The notes beneath the pieces were generated by a model. That model had not been told where the DNA came from and did not search any database. It saw only the letters and a program-made list of their open reading frames with translations. A stretch of 64,000 nt of DNA, from the NCBI RefSeq assembly GCF_022605165.1, contig NC_063074.1, forward strand, positions 1,081,501 to 1,145,500, given 5' to 3'. Source of the stretch: Purpureocillium takamizusanense (taxonomy: Eukaryota; Ascomycota; Sordariomycetes; Hypocreales; Ophiocordycipitaceae). Made by a program: the position numbers and the translations under genes. Each line of letters opens with the position of its first letter. Positions within the stretch are counted from its first letter, which is position 1. Of the stretch, positions 1 to 11,621 are shown one piece after another.

Positions 1-1
1 C

Positions 2-844
2 AAGACATCACCCGCATTTCTGAAAATACTTGGTGTCGCAAGCCTCACTGGACGCAGGCTGCGAGACCTTGTCGTTGACACAGATGTGGATAGTGTTATG
101 CTTCTCCAGAACCGAGTTGTAGAGGAACAGAGGAGGAGGGAACCAAATTACCTCCCCCCAATACTCGGCGGTGGACCTGCTCTCCAGGGTCTTGGTTTTA
201 CCGCCACAGAAATTTCGCAGTTCGTCTTCAGCATTCAAGACAGGCTAACCTTTGTTTGTCCTGATGGCTATGCGAGACAGTTTGGGTTGCATATGGGCTT
301 GGGCAAAGAGGGTTCTTTCTACTTTGTGGTGATGCTCCTGGCCGTACCACACGGATATCATTATGCGCAGGTACAACCCTCATCGGGCGCGTCGGTTTAC
401 AGCCATTCAGGGAGCCAGCGGCCACCACCTACAGCTCGGGCCACTGATCCGGCTCATTTTGACCCGGTTCGGCATCGGCTTAGTGAAGGCTCGCTACAAA
501 CCCGGTCTTCGTTGGGGCCAAATTTATATGGAGGTCCCGATGCGTTAAGAACTAGTCCAGGTTCGGCGACTTTGTTTTCTTATGCCACATCGGGACGGAG
601 TAGCATCCCCTCTGGTGCGTCTCCGACACAGACAACATACGATCCGAATCGGAGCCAGACGCCATACTCTGCGGAGCCTGCGAGGAGCCACGGCTACCAA
701 CTTGCTCCCATTCGAGCGCAGTCTGAACATCGTACGACGCCTGTTGCTCAGGCATGGCAGCGCGAGGAGCGCCCGAGCCGCCTTGACATAGAGGGCTTAA
801 TTAATAGGCCCCAGAGATCTGAGCGAAACCCGCGGGAGCAGTGA
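2..844 (+). CDS. C-terminal part of a PAS-like fungal transcriptional regulator (partial, tentative)
   Basis: The reading frame is open from the left edge to a TGA at 842-844, so this is the 3' end of a gene starting outside the window; the first ATG inside (86) is probably internal. The first ~120 residues look like a folded domain: a conserved-looking stretch with GRRLRDLV, then REPNYLPPI, a LTFVCPDG segment and GKEGSFYFVVMLL. From memory this resembles the PAS-like region near the C-terminus of some fungal Zn(II)2Cys6 regulators. The remaining ~160 residues are a low-complexity tail rich in Ser, Pro, Arg and Gln, as is common in such regulators. No DNA-binding domain is visible because the N-terminus is missing. 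The family assignment is an inference; that the frame is coding is better supported, by composition and by the uninterrupted 281 codons. Confidence 0.5.
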   Translation, partial: KTSPAFLKILGVASLTGRRLRDLVVDTDVDSVMLLQNRVVEEQRRREPNYLPPILGGGPALQGLGFTATEISQFVFSIQDRLTFVCPDGYARQFGLHMGLGKEGSFYFVVMLLAVPHGYHYAQVQPSSGASVYSHSGSQRPPPTARATDPAHFDPVRHRLSEGSLQTRSSLGPNLYGGPDALRTSPGSATLFSYATSGRSSIPSGASPTQTTYDPNRSQTPYSAEPARSHGYQLAPIRAQSEHRTTPVAQAWQREERPSRLDIEGLINRPQRSERNPREQ

Positions 845-2825
845 TGGCCTGGTCAGATTACCGAGATCAAGTCAGCAGGCGACCTAGCAACTCCAACCTC
901 GAACTGTTTCTATCGATTTTCCGAACGAAGATTTGCGACTCTAGATTTAGGACCAAACGCCACACTGGATCCAGACGAGACCTGACACACCATAAATGAT
1001 GTTCGTTGTAACACGGAGTTTATGGGATGGGCTTCGACGCGACAGGAGTCTTGGAGATGCGCGCCGTCTACCTCTTGATACGCGTGCCCTTGGATATAGC
1101 TGAAAAAGAGGGGGGGGGGGGTCGTCTGTTGCCGAGTTGAACCAACGGTGCCGCTAGGACCATCTCTGTCACGGACGGATGGCCTGCACACTTCCTGCTT
1201 TGAAGTTGTCTTAGCTGGGAGGTAGGTGACGGGCCCTACGGCTTGTGCATGTTGGTTGGAGTTGAGGATGTGTTTTCGTGACCAGGGGGGTCACCATAAT
1301 ACCCGTACGATGTTTCTTGTGTTAAAAGCGCATAGCGCAGGAGTCTTGAACTCCACCGATGGGCACGCTGCGCAAGTATCAAGACGGGGAGCTTTCTTCC
1401 GCCGTCACGCAATCCGAGGATGGTGCTACGATACTGGGGCTCGATTCTTATGTGACGCCACTATCGCACTCAGCCTTGGTGGTTGAAGGAATCTGAGACT
1501 GTGTCTTACCTGGGCGGAAGCCATCCGTGGCCGCGTCAATGACTCTGGTCGGAGACGTCTGAGCTTGAGCACGTGTGCGAAGTACACATACTCATGTACC
1601 AAGCAAGTACCGCATGTCGAAGGTTGGCGAAACCACGGTAGTACTGATACCAGAAGTACACGTCTGTGCATCCCCACCAAACTGTCAATGGCGCAGGCGC
1701 GTCTTCAGTCTTTAGCGAAGCCACGATTCACGCACCCACAGTCTGACACCTGCCTGCCACCGTGATGTTGTGCGAGGGTCGCGGTGGCCTGCACCGAGGT
1801 TCCGAATGCATATCGCTGCTTGAGCACGAAGTACGACTTGGGACGCTGGTTGATGTCTACTAATGTATTCGATACTGACTGATACCTTGTATGCTATGAG
1901 AGCATGATTGAGAGGTGATAGTGCAGTATACGTGAGGTACCTATGTAGTAGCAATACCTTGGAAGGGACGAAACGACGACGTGGGCTGCCGAGGTCCGAG
2001 TGCGTCGAAATCCGGGGAAGGAGCGATCCATTCGCGTGCGGACGACAATGGAGCCCGGGAAGCGACGTGGAGCAACGGGGCCAGGCCCGGGGAAGGAGCC
2101 GCCAGAAACCCACAACGGGGACGGCCGGGGGTGGTGGAAAGGGGGGTTGGTTTCTGCAGTTCGTGCGACTGCCGAGCCGAGCGACACGTCGCACCGACGC
2201 TTGTAGTAATTGGGAAACGGTGCCAGTAATCTCGCAGTTCACCCGCCGCCTGGCCGCGCCACCTTTTTTGGCATCGTGTACCTGTTTCCTCCGGCGCGCA
2301 GCGCTACGTAGTAATAAGCTGTTGACCTTTTTGACCTGGCACGTCCGCCGGGTTAGGTACCTGCTTAGGGTGGTATCCTATGTAAGGTACCATTTGGGTA
2401 CTTATTCTTCGTACGTGCAATATACTCTGTGCTGCGTAAGGAAGGTAGGGGCGCACGGGCGCAACTCGCTCTTGCCCTTGATCCGCGGGCGCCTGCATGC
2501 AGGCAAGGCACAGAAAGTACCAAGTACGTAGCAGCACTCATGCCTGCCGAATGTCCAGATGCGCCGCTTGGTCACGTGGGGACGCGCAGGCTTCGCGTGC
2601 CCTCCCCTGGCGCACACCCCCCCATGACATGCTTGGGACGGAAGCTCGACCCCCACCACGGACGGGTCCCAGGTTTCCGCCTTGCACCATCTCGACCCGA
2701 CCGAACCCACCAGCATCCTGAACTTTTCCTCGTCGACAGACAGGCCTGACGCTCTTCTCCGGCTCGGCCCTTGTGCCGATCGTGTTGACTATTGTTTCAA
2801 AATCTCCCGGCTGGCACTGGCGCCA
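845..2825. other. Intergenic region, no gene seen
   Basis: Both strands hold only short, compositionally random frames. The stretch contains a G-run near 1107-1120 and scattered GTACGAAGTAC-like and GGTACCTA-type motifs. The right end is the presumed promoter of the mismatch-repair gene. Confidence 0.6.
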
Positions 2826-5197
2826 ATGGCCCAGCAAGGTCCAGGCAACGTTACCTCTGAGCGCAGATGCGACGGAGGCCAGGGAGGCGGCATGGCCCAT
2901 GACAGCATGGACGTGGACAGCCACGGCGGCAAGAAGCGCAAGGCGGAGGATCTCTCAGAGGAGGCACGGCCGCCACGTCGAATCAGAGTGAGTCGATTGC
3001 TTGCAAATTTCTGGAGATGTGAGCATCGAACCAGAGGTTGACTCATGCCCGGTAGGCCTTGGATCCGACGGTTGTCAACAAGATCGCTGCCGGCGAGATC
3101 ATTGTGGCCCCTGTCCACGCGCTCAAGGAGCTGATCGAGAATGCTGTTGACGCGGGGTCAACGGCCATCGAAATTGTCGTCAAGGACGGCGGCCTAAAGC
3201 AGCTGCAGATCACAGACAATGGCGGCGGAATCCAGGTGAGGCGGACGGTGCGCTCTTCCGCTGCGCTTCATAGCGGCTAACGGCGTACGTAGAGGGACGA
3301 CTTGCCCATCCTGTGTGAACGGCACACGACGTCCAAAATCACAGCGTTCGAAGACCTCACTACGATTGGCACTTATGGCTTTCGAGGAGAGGCCCTGGCG
3401 AGCATTAGCCATATTGCCCATTTGAGCGTTACTACCAGACCCAAAGACTCTGATGTTGGGTGGCGGGCGCACTATCTTGACGGAAAACTTGCCGCTCCAA
3501 AGCCAGGTCAGCCTGCGGAGCCTAAGATGGTGGCCAGTCGGCCAGGGACGCAGATCACGGTGGAAGACCTGTTCTTCAACGTCCCAACGCGCCGCAGAGC
3601 TTTCCGCTCACACAGCGAGGAGTATAACAAGATCATTGACATGGTTGGCCGCTACGCCATACACTGCGCGGGGGTCGGCTTTACTTGCAAGAAGGCGGGC
3701 GAAGCGTCCAACACGCTCTCCATACAAGCCCAAGCATCCCCCACTGACAGGATACGCCAGATTCATGGCAGCAATGTAGCGAATGAGCTGGTTGAGTTTA
3801 CGACGTCTGCGGAGCGCTGGGGCTACACTGCCCATGGTATTGTCACCAACGCAAACTACCACATCAAGAAGACGACGCTGTTACTTTTCATAAATCACCG
3901 GGCTGTAGAATCGGGCAACATAAAGAAGGCGGTGGAACAGGTCTACGCGGGCTACCTGCCGAAAGGAGGACATCCCTTCGTCTACCTGAGTCTGGAGATC
4001 GATCCCGGGCGGGTCGATGTCAATGTGCACCCAACAAAACGAGAGGTCCACTTCCTGAACGAGGATGAGATTATTCAAGACGTGTGCAACAAGATAGAGG
4101 AAGAACTCGCGGCGGTCGACACGAGCCGAACATTCAAGACGCAGACGCTTTTGCCCGGCGCCATGCAGTTTGAAGATGCGCATCCGGGCGATGCACAACC
4201 AGCCACGCCGAAATACACGATTACTGGCAAGGCGAGGCGGAATTCCAACGAGCTCGTCCGGACAGACACGTCGATGCGGAAGATCACCAGCATGTTCTTG
4301 AGGGCGGACTCTGGAGAGTCCGGGAAGGCGAGAGCCCGTGCAGAGGAGCCGCTGGCCGTCCCTGAAAGTATTGAGTATGAAGAGAGCGATCGCGAGCCAG
4401 TCCTCTGCCGCCTAAGGAGCGTCAAGGAGCTGCGCAGCGAAGTTCGTGACGACATGCACGACGATTTGACAGAAATATTTACATCTCATACCTTTGTCGG
4501 CATAGTGGACGAGAGCCGACGGTTGGCTGCGATACAGAGCGGCATCAAGTTGTACCTTATCGACTACGGGCACGCATGCTTCGAGTATTTCTACCAGCTT
4601 GGGCTCACAGACTTTGGCAACTTTGGCACCATCCGGTTCAGTCCGCCACTGAGACTTGGGGACCTTCTGACAATGGCGGCAGAGACGGAGAAGGAGCTGT
4701 TGGGAGTTTCAGACGAAGATTTCGATGTTGAAGCTATTGTGAACAAGGTAGCGAACCAGCTTATCGAGAGAAGGGAGATGCTCCTGGAATATTTCTCCCT
4801 TGAAATATCTCCAGCCGGCGATCTTGTCTCTATTCCTCTGCTGGTCAAGGGGTACACGCCATCTGTGGCCAAATTGCCACAGTTTCTCCTGCGGCTCGGA
4901 CCCAACGTCGACTGGGCAGACGAGAAAGCCTGCTTCGAGTCGTTTCTGAGGGCGCTGGCGACGTTTTACGTGCCTGAGCAGCTCCCCGCGGCGTCGAGCG
5001 GGGCGGCGCCCGCGCAAGAGGAGGAAGATGTGCCGGCCGAGGTCCGGACGAGGCGGCAACATGTCAGGTGGGCGGTGGAGAATATCTTGTTTCCGGCGTT
5101 CAAGGCGCGTCTGGTGGCGACAAAGTCGCTCATGAGCGGAGGCGTCCTGGAGGTGGCCAGCCTGAAGGGGCTGTACAAGGTATTTGAGCGGTGCTGA
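2826..5197 (+). CDS. MLH1: DNA mismatch repair protein MLH1 (MutL homologue)
   Basis: Three exons: 2826-2987, 3056-3235 and 3293-5197. Both introns (68 and 57 bp) are phase 0 with GT-AG ends, giving 748 aa, the usual length for fungal MLH1. The N-terminal GHKL ATPase is intact: [10 protein letters not shown] (Glu79 catalytic, Asn83 for Mg), DNGGGI at 108-113 and GFRGEAL at 143-149. A short basic nuclear-type segment (KKRKAEDL) precedes it. The protein ends in FERC, the conserved MLH1 C-terminus that helps form the MutL-alpha endonuclease site with PMS1. It acts in the nucleus in post-replicative mismatch repair and meiotic crossover. In-frame ATGs at 2892 and 2907 are alternative starts; the family often begins close to the latter. 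The gene converges on SYO1 with about 280 bp between stops. Confidence 0.96.
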
Positions 5198-5374
5198 CGA
5201 TGGAGGCTGGGAGAAGGTGATGAGGATATCTATGTGCTGTCTAGCTGTTTGCAGGTGCATGAAGCCGATCTAGCGCCGTGGTGATGACATGAATACAGGG
5301 CGCCCTTGCTAAAGGGGAACGTCTTCTCCAATAAGCCCTTTTCCTTTATCCTGTCTGTCCTTGTGACAAACATG

Positions 5375-5398
5375 CACACACGCACACACACACACACA
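5375..5398. repeat. CA/TG dinucleotide microsatellite
   Basis: A run of CA repeats with one CG interruption lies in the 281-bp gap between the convergent MLH1 and SYO1 stops, so it probably sits in the 3' UTR of one or both. Confidence 0.9.
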
Positions 5399-5478
5399 GA
5401 CGTGTACTCATGGACAAGTCATGATTTCGTTTTCGGCCTTTGCGTCGAGGCCACGGGGGCCAAGGCCCAGCTCCTCTT

Positions 5479-7634
5479 TCACGGCGCGTGCTTCTTCTTG
5501 TAGGCCAGGAAGCGGGTCAAGTTGAGAGACGCCTCGTCGGCGCGGACCCTCAGCTCGGCGTGTGTCTTCTTGTCGATGGACTTGGCGAGGGCGCGGGCCT
5601 TGGGCACGGCGGCCTCGAGGTGGGAGAGGAAGTTGCCGCGCCAGAAGACGTCGGCGTCGTAGGGGTAGGCCTCGTCGCCGTAGACGTCGAAGAGCTGATT
5701 GAGGGCCTCGACGGCGTCGGCGGGGGGCGTCGTCGCGCCGACAACAGCGGCGGGGCCGGCGGCGGCGGGGTCGGGCAGGCCGGCAAGCAGGGTGACGAGG
5801 AAGGTGCCAATCTCGCGGTTGCGGTCAACGGGCGCGGGATGGAGGGCGAGCTGGCCGAGGACGCCGACACACTTGACGCCGAGGCTCTGGAAAGGGTCGT
5901 CGACTCCATCGCCGGCGCCGTCGTTGTCGGGGTGGGCGGCAAGGAGGCCCTTTGTTGCCTGGTAGAGGGTGATGAACTTGCGGTGTTCGTCGGCCTTGAG
6001 AGGCGTGCGGCCGCCGAGGCTGCGGGCGACGGCCCAGGCGAGGGAGGTGACCTGCGTGGCGAGGCCGACGTCGGCCGTGTCGGTGGCGAGGATGGGTGAG
6101 ATGACGTGCTCCCAGAGAGAGCGGCCGACGGGGGACCAGGCCTTTTGAATGCCCTCGTTCTGGTCCTCGGAGAAGTCGACGAGGGAGACGGACCAGGCTA
6201 TATTGTTGAGGGCTGAGAGGGCGTGGCCTTGAAGCCGCATGGACTCGTCGCTCGAGGGCTGGAGGCAGGCGACACGGATGAGTTCGGGAATGGCACTCTG
6301 GAGCAAGGCCTTGAGCACGGGGAGGTCGTTGATGTCGTCGTCGTCATCGTCGTCAGCCCCGTCGACACCCGTGACCATGTCCATGTCGGCTTCCATCTCG
6401 TCCGGGTCCATTTCATCGTCCTCGTCGTCTTCAGCCTCCTTTTCCTCCGCATCTTCGTGTTCATCGGCGTCGCCCATGTCCTCATCGTCATCCCTGGGTG
6501 CGTCATCTCGTTCCTTTCGCGGGGCCGGGCCGGCCGTGGCAGCGTTGAGAGTAGTGCCGATGGAGGCCAAGGTCTCGAGTGCTAGCTGCTGCAGCTCGAC
6601 AGGACTTGACCATCCGTTGCCGTTGGTCGCGGTTGGGCCTTGAGTGATGGCCGTGATGACCCTCGTGAGGGTGGGGATCAATAGGGAGTCGTCTGCCTGT
6701 GGCAGCTGGGGCGCATTTTTAACGCCGCTCAAGGAGGCGAACATGTTGTGAAGGGTAGCGCAAGCGAGGACGCCATCGGCGTTGGCGTCGTCTTTGAGGG
6801 CCAACAGTGCCTTGAGGCAGCGATCGTGCTCGGAGGTGACGAGCTTTTGAGCCAGGGACGCGTTGTCCTCGCACAGAATCATGAGGCAGGCCATGGCATC
6901 GACGCGGAGGGCGGCTATGCCGTCTTCTTGTCCATGGGCGTTGTGGGATATGAGAATGAAGAGGAACTGCGAGATGGTGGCATTGGCGGAGATGGCCTCG
7001 AGCACCTCGTCGCCGGCCTCGGCGAGTGCGGTCAGGAGAGAGACGAGCGAGGCGGCGATGCTGGCGACGAAGCCCTGCTCGACCTTGGGCGTCTTGGCGA
7101 AGGGCGTTGCGGTAGATTGCAGCTTTTCGATGACCTGATGGCAAGGGGAGTAGAGCTTGTCAGCCGTATGCGGGGGGAGCGGCAGAATGGGAAGGATGAG
7201 AAACAGGCAGGCGGGCAGGTCATGCCGGGGGTGGGTACCATCTTGGCAGCGTACTCGATGGCTGTCAAGACATCCTGACGGAAGAGATGTACGCAAAAGT
7301 CGGCCTCCTCCTCCTGGGCGAGGACCTGCAGGATGCCCCAGCCGGCGGCGCGGCTCTCGAGGGCGGCATCGGTGAGGGTCTGGGTGAGGACCAAATGGAC
7401 GACCTGCTCGCGAAGGAGCAGCTTCCGGCACTTGGTGTCGTGGATGATGTTGGAGATGGCGGCGGCGGCGGCGGAGCGGGACTTGGGGTCGGCGTCCTTG
7501 AGATTGGCAAGGACGGGCAGGATCTTGGACTCGCGCAGGGCGGCCAGCTCGGGGTCCGAGGGCGGCTTGACCTGCTTGGCGATGGGGTCGCGACGGTGGG
7601 CGGCGCCGCCTCGGTTGCGCCTCGACTTGCCCAT
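5479..7634 (-). CDS. SYO1: Symportin SYO1, importin adaptor for Rpl5/Rpl11
   Basis: Two exons read leftward: 7634-7239 and 7134-5479. The 104-bp intron is phase 0, giving 683 aa. The protein starts MGKSRRNRGG, a basic N-terminus, followed by HEAT/ARM-type helical repeats (for example ILPVLANLKDADPKSRSAAA and ISNIIHDTKCRKLL). A long, strongly acidic loop of Asp/Glu lies in the middle (plus-strand ~6330-6500), then more alpha-helical repeats to the end. This order of basic start, ARM repeats, acidic loop and HEAT repeats is that of SYO1, which co-imports the 5S RNP proteins Rpl5 and Rpl11 with karyopherin-beta2. The length agrees with the ~675-aa Chaetomium protein, as I recall it. It is one of four ribosome-biogenesis genes in the window. 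Confidence 0.88.
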
Positions 7635-8674
7635 GGTCGCCTGATTTTTCGTTTATTCTACGGAACGTAGATTCCGGGCGCGATGTCTCGGTACAATGCC
7701 CAGGGGGCGAGTTGCTTCTTGTAAATCGCACCTAGGGAAGGAGGAGGGTGGAGGAGGGGTCGAAAAGGCAGTTATTAGCTGGCGAAGCTGGTTGCTCTGA
7801 AGTGGGAAAGAGAAAAAAAAATGTTTGGGAGGGAGATGGAGGTTCGAATTGCTGTCGTACCCCACCATCAAATCCAATCCAGCATGGGACGGAATGGAAG
7901 CCCAGCCGCGCGCTGGCGGGGTCCCACCCACCTCAGGATCGGGTACAGTGGGGACGCCGTCCGGAGCGCCGGACGACGGGCGGCGGGTAGGTACCTGCTG
8001 CCCGGCGCTGGACGCGGGAGAGCCACAGTGGGGTCAGGGGCCTTGACGTGCGGCCGCGCAGCAATGGGACCCCGTCCACGCGAGCGCGGCACCGCACCCC
8101 GCGCGGGATCCAATGCACGGGCGGACGGCTGCTGGCATATATATTGCCTTTGATACTCGCAGTACATATATGATAACCCCATTTGCTGTGCGGCAAGTTC
8201 TCCGGCGGTCGAGGGTGCCCCTCCGTGTCTCCGTGGGCCGCGGCCCCAACGCGAAGTCTGGCCCGTCGCCGGGTGCGCGAGCAGTACAGCACAGCACAGC
8301 CCATTCCTGCGATTCATTAGTCCTTGGTACGCGTACTTGCAGAGTACAGCGTTAGACCCCTCGAAGCTTGAGCCCCCTCCCGGTGTGCTGCCCCCACGGC
8401 TCCGAAAACCGCTTTGTGGCGGGAACGGGACCTCTCCTACTACTCATAAGGCACCCTGCATATGTGGATCGATGTACGACTGTAGATAGATACCTTGTGT
8501 AGAGGTCAGTGTGCGCTGATGAACCTTTTTGGGCCCGGCACGCTCTATCCAGCCGTGACAGCCTATACGGACGTACCTGTTCACTTCGTACTAAGGCAAG
8601 GTACCGGCGATCCATGGGGTTCACGGGTAGTGGGGGTGGGGAGCGGCCCAGCACGCCTCCAGGGCAACAACCGA

Positions 8675-8704
8675 CCTAACTGACCCTAACTGACCCTAAC
8701 TGAC
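8675..8704. repeat. Tandem repeat, three exact copies of CCTAACTGAC
   Basis: Three perfect head-to-tail 10-bp copies. The unit resembles a CCCTAA telomere repeat in part but lacks its periodicity. Confidence 0.95.
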
Positions 8705-9176
8705 GCACCTAAGCTCTACCCGCTGGCCCCACTACCCGCTCCCCAACTGACGCGCCCTGAGTTGGATGCTAGTGCAGGTACCTCCTCATTTCGAGAGGGA
8801 CCCAGTGCAGGCTGCCCGAGAGTGAGAGCGTCAACCTGTCCTCGTCCGTCCCTCCCTCCCGTGTCGCCGAGAAGAACCTACACCACACGGCATTGTGTTC
8901 TGCCCACGGAGCAGTTGCCCGCCTGCCGCATACCACGTAACCAACTAAAAGTTGGTGAATACATACTATTCCCAAGGAGCTCGGCTCGGCTCGTTTCACC
9001 TCACTCGGCTCCAGCTATCAATCCCTCCCGCTCTCCAAACAGCACATCCACACGAATCCCCCGTTCCTCCGACAGCGGCTCCTCGCGCCGTCACGCCTGC
9101 GCAACCCAACTCCATGCGCGACGACATGTGATTGCGGTTGCACGCACGCAGGCCCCCTCGCTCGCCAGACCTCCCC

Positions 9177-9217
9177 CTCCTCCTCCTCCTCCTCCTCCTC
9201 CTCCTCCTCCTCCTCCC
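9177..9217. repeat. CTC/TCC trinucleotide microsatellite in the 5' leader
   Basis: About 13 CTC units end 16 bases before the ATG at 9233. CT-rich tracts of this kind are common just upstream of start codons in filamentous fungi. Upstream translation through the repeat would give a proline tract, and I do not think it is part of the protein. Confidence 0.9.
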
Positions 9218-9232
9218 CCAGAAGAACAAAAC

Positions 9233-11582
9233 ATGTCGAGCTCGAGGCGCTGGCACCTCCGGCGCGACGACGAGGAGCTGGCCAAAAAGGACGACGACCT
9301 CGGCCTCACCCCCAAGCAGCAGCAACAGCCCCGAGGCCAGTGGCATGCCGTCGCCCATCCTCCGAGACGGAGCTTGGTCTTGCGCCTCGTCGCCTACCTC
9401 GTCGTCCTGTCCGTCTTGCTCTTGTTCCTCATCCGCGCCATCACCTCCGGCGACGATGGCCCCTCGTCCCCGTCCCCTTTCGACAGGGATGGCGCCTCCT
9501 TTCTTCACGACATCCCCGGCGCATATGACTCCCCGCCCATCCGCGGGCGACCTCCTCCTCTGCCTCTCGACGACCCGGAACCCAAGACGAAATCCAAGCC
9601 GAAGCCGGCGCCCGAGAAAAAGCCCAAGGCGGCCTCGGCTAGCCACGACGGCCTCCAACGCCAGCCCGAGAGCTACAATGGGCCCATCAAATTTTACGAG
9701 CTGGCGGCGTCCCTCCGCGCGATATCGTCGACCGGCGGCGCCTCCGTCACGAACCGCAATGTCTTGTTTGCCGCGGCGAGCCTCAGGAGCGCGGCGACGC
9801 TGCTGCCCATGGCGTGCCGCATGGCCCACGAGAAGACGACCTATGTCCACTTCGCATTCATCGGCCGGTCGACCATATCCCTCAAGGAGCTTCTCCAAGT
9901 CAACGGCATTGATAGGACGTGTCCAATGATGATTCATGGTATGGATGAGCGCTCTCAGCTTCGATATGTGTGTGTACGTGTCCTCGAGCGTGGGCAACTG
10001 ACAGTTCACAGATGCGCGGCCCAACCACGCCGATACGTCTACCGAAACACGCATGGCCCTCTCCGTCGCGCGCGCCTTTTGTACGTCGTACACCGCTGAG
10101 ATTCGAGGGCGCTATGCTGACCATATCTAGACTACATCAACTCGTACATGCACCCACAGGCCGTCCTCGTCGACTCGACTGATGCCGAGGAGGCCTTCTT
10201 CCTTCGCGGCGCTCGCGACGAAATTTCATCCACGCACGCTGCTCTCATCGAGCTTCCCGATAAGCCTGAGACCCGACTGTCGTGGATCACAAAGCTGGAC
10301 GCCCCGGCTCTGGCAGGTATGTGTCTTGTCAGCCGCCTGGCGAGTCTGGCTGGGTGCTAACACAGCACAGCTTGGAACCGGGTCCGCTTCGACATCATCG
10401 TGCGCGCTCCGCCTAAAGGAACAGGCAACGTCAAAAGGTTGCTAAACTCGCTCGCCCGCGTGGACCTCGGCGGCCACTCCGTTCCGCATCTCACCGTCGA
10501 ACTGCCGAGTCTCATCGAACCCTCGCTTCAGAGCTTCCTAGCTCGATATCAGTGGCCCCCGTGGGGAGGGGTCGAGAAGCCGCTGCCGCAAATGATGTCT
10601 CTACATCGCCGCATTCCCAGCCACCGCATCAGCGAAGAAGAGAGCTTGGTGCGATTCCTCGAGTCCTTTTGGCCGCTGGACCCCGTCAACTCCCACGTGC
10701 TAGTCCTGTCTCCGAACACAGAGGTGACGCCTCAGTTCTTCCACTGTAAGTGCAGGCCAGGAGTCGTGCCCCGCATAATGACAGTCTTCTTAACTCTCGA
10801 CAGATCTCAAATTCTCCGTCCTCTTTTATCGGTATTCTCGAGCTGCCACCAGCGAAGGCTTGGATCTGAGACTGATGGCCTTGAGTTTTGCCGTCCCAAC
10901 GAAGTCCCTCGATGGCACACAGCCGTTTTCGCCTCCCGCGCCAGTGCGTGGCAGCAAGCCCGGAAGCGAAGGCGTATCGTTCCTCTGGCAGTCGCCCGCC
11001 AGCGAAGCGGTCATGTTCATGGGCGACAAGTGGATTGAGCTGCACGCATACGCCTCTCAGATGATAGACCGGCGCAGCTCGAGCGCCTCCTCGCCAGCGC
11101 TCTTGGCCAACAAGGAGGTGGGCAAGCAGCACTCAGCCTGGATGGAGTACGCGGTGCAGCTCGCCCGGCTCCGAGGCTATTTCACGCTGTACCCCGGCAA
11201 GGAGACGGCCGGCGTCATTGCCGGCGTTCACACCGACCTCTCCAATAAGCCGGAAGAGTATGACGACTCCGCCATGTCCTCCAAAGACAGGGAGCAGGAG
11301 GGGTTCGTCGACAGGGTCAGCCGAGCTTTTGACCCCGGATCGTCGGTGGACGTACTAGAGACGCTGCCCAAGCGCGGCGAATTGCAGCCGCCCGAGGACC
11401 TACCGATATTGTCTTGGGACGGCAAGCAAAAGAGCTTTGCCAAGTTCCTCATGGACACGGCCGAGTTCGTGGACGACTTTCGGCGGCAGGTCGGGCACTG
11501 CTCCGAGGAAGACTTGGAGACGTCGCCGCTGCCGGATTCGTACGCGAGGGACCTGTTTTGCGATGCCAATAGAGTGGGTTGA
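9233..11582 (+). CDS. Fungal glycosyltransferase 2-like type II membrane protein
   Basis: Five exons: 9233-9938, 10012-10080, 10131-10316, 10371-10745 and 10804-11582. All four introns are 50-73 bp and phase 1, giving 704 aa. The start is the ATG just after the CTC repeat. The protein has a short cytosolic N-terminus, one signal-anchor helix at about residues 48-70 (LVLRLVAYLVVLSVLLLFLI), a Pro/Lys-rich stem, and a large lumenal domain. Its sequence pattern (conserved NRNVLFAAASLRSAATLLPMACRMA, YRYSRAA, WQSPASEAVMF) matches a family annotated in ascomycetes as glycosyltransferase 2. A Golgi or ER location is inferred from the topology. Donor and acceptor sugars are unknown, and no DXD motif was assigned with certainty. 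The gene converges on the DUF202 gene with only 39 bp between stops. Confidence 0.8.
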
Positions 11583-11621
11583 CGCGAGCGTAGTAGCGAA
11601 TTCCCATGAAAAACCTTATCA

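Larger units (their letters stand above)
7635..9232. other. Divergent promoter region between SYO1 and the glycosyltransferase gene
   Basis: No gene-like frame is visible. The stretch holds a 3 x 10-bp tandem repeat (8675-8704) and a CTC/TCC microsatellite (about 9177-9217), which would lie in the 5' UTR of the + strand gene. Confidence 0.6.

Noticed and set aside
1712..2242. A 176-codon minus-strand frame
   Set aside because: Arg/Pro/Ser-rich composition typical of chance frames in GC-rich DNA; no conserved pattern.
5440..6099. A 219-codon + strand frame opposite SYO1
   Set aside because: Gly/Val/Ala-rich antisense shadow of the acidic and alanine-rich SYO1 coding strand.
7820..7860. A GGTTCGAATT sequence resembling a tRNA T-arm
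   Set aside because: No matching acceptor stem, D-arm A-box or anticodon arm at the right spacing.
8675..8704. CCTAACTGAC repeats as a telomere-like tract
   Set aside because: The unit is 10 bp with TGAC interruptions, not the 6-bp CCCTAA of fungal telomeres, and the setting is internal.
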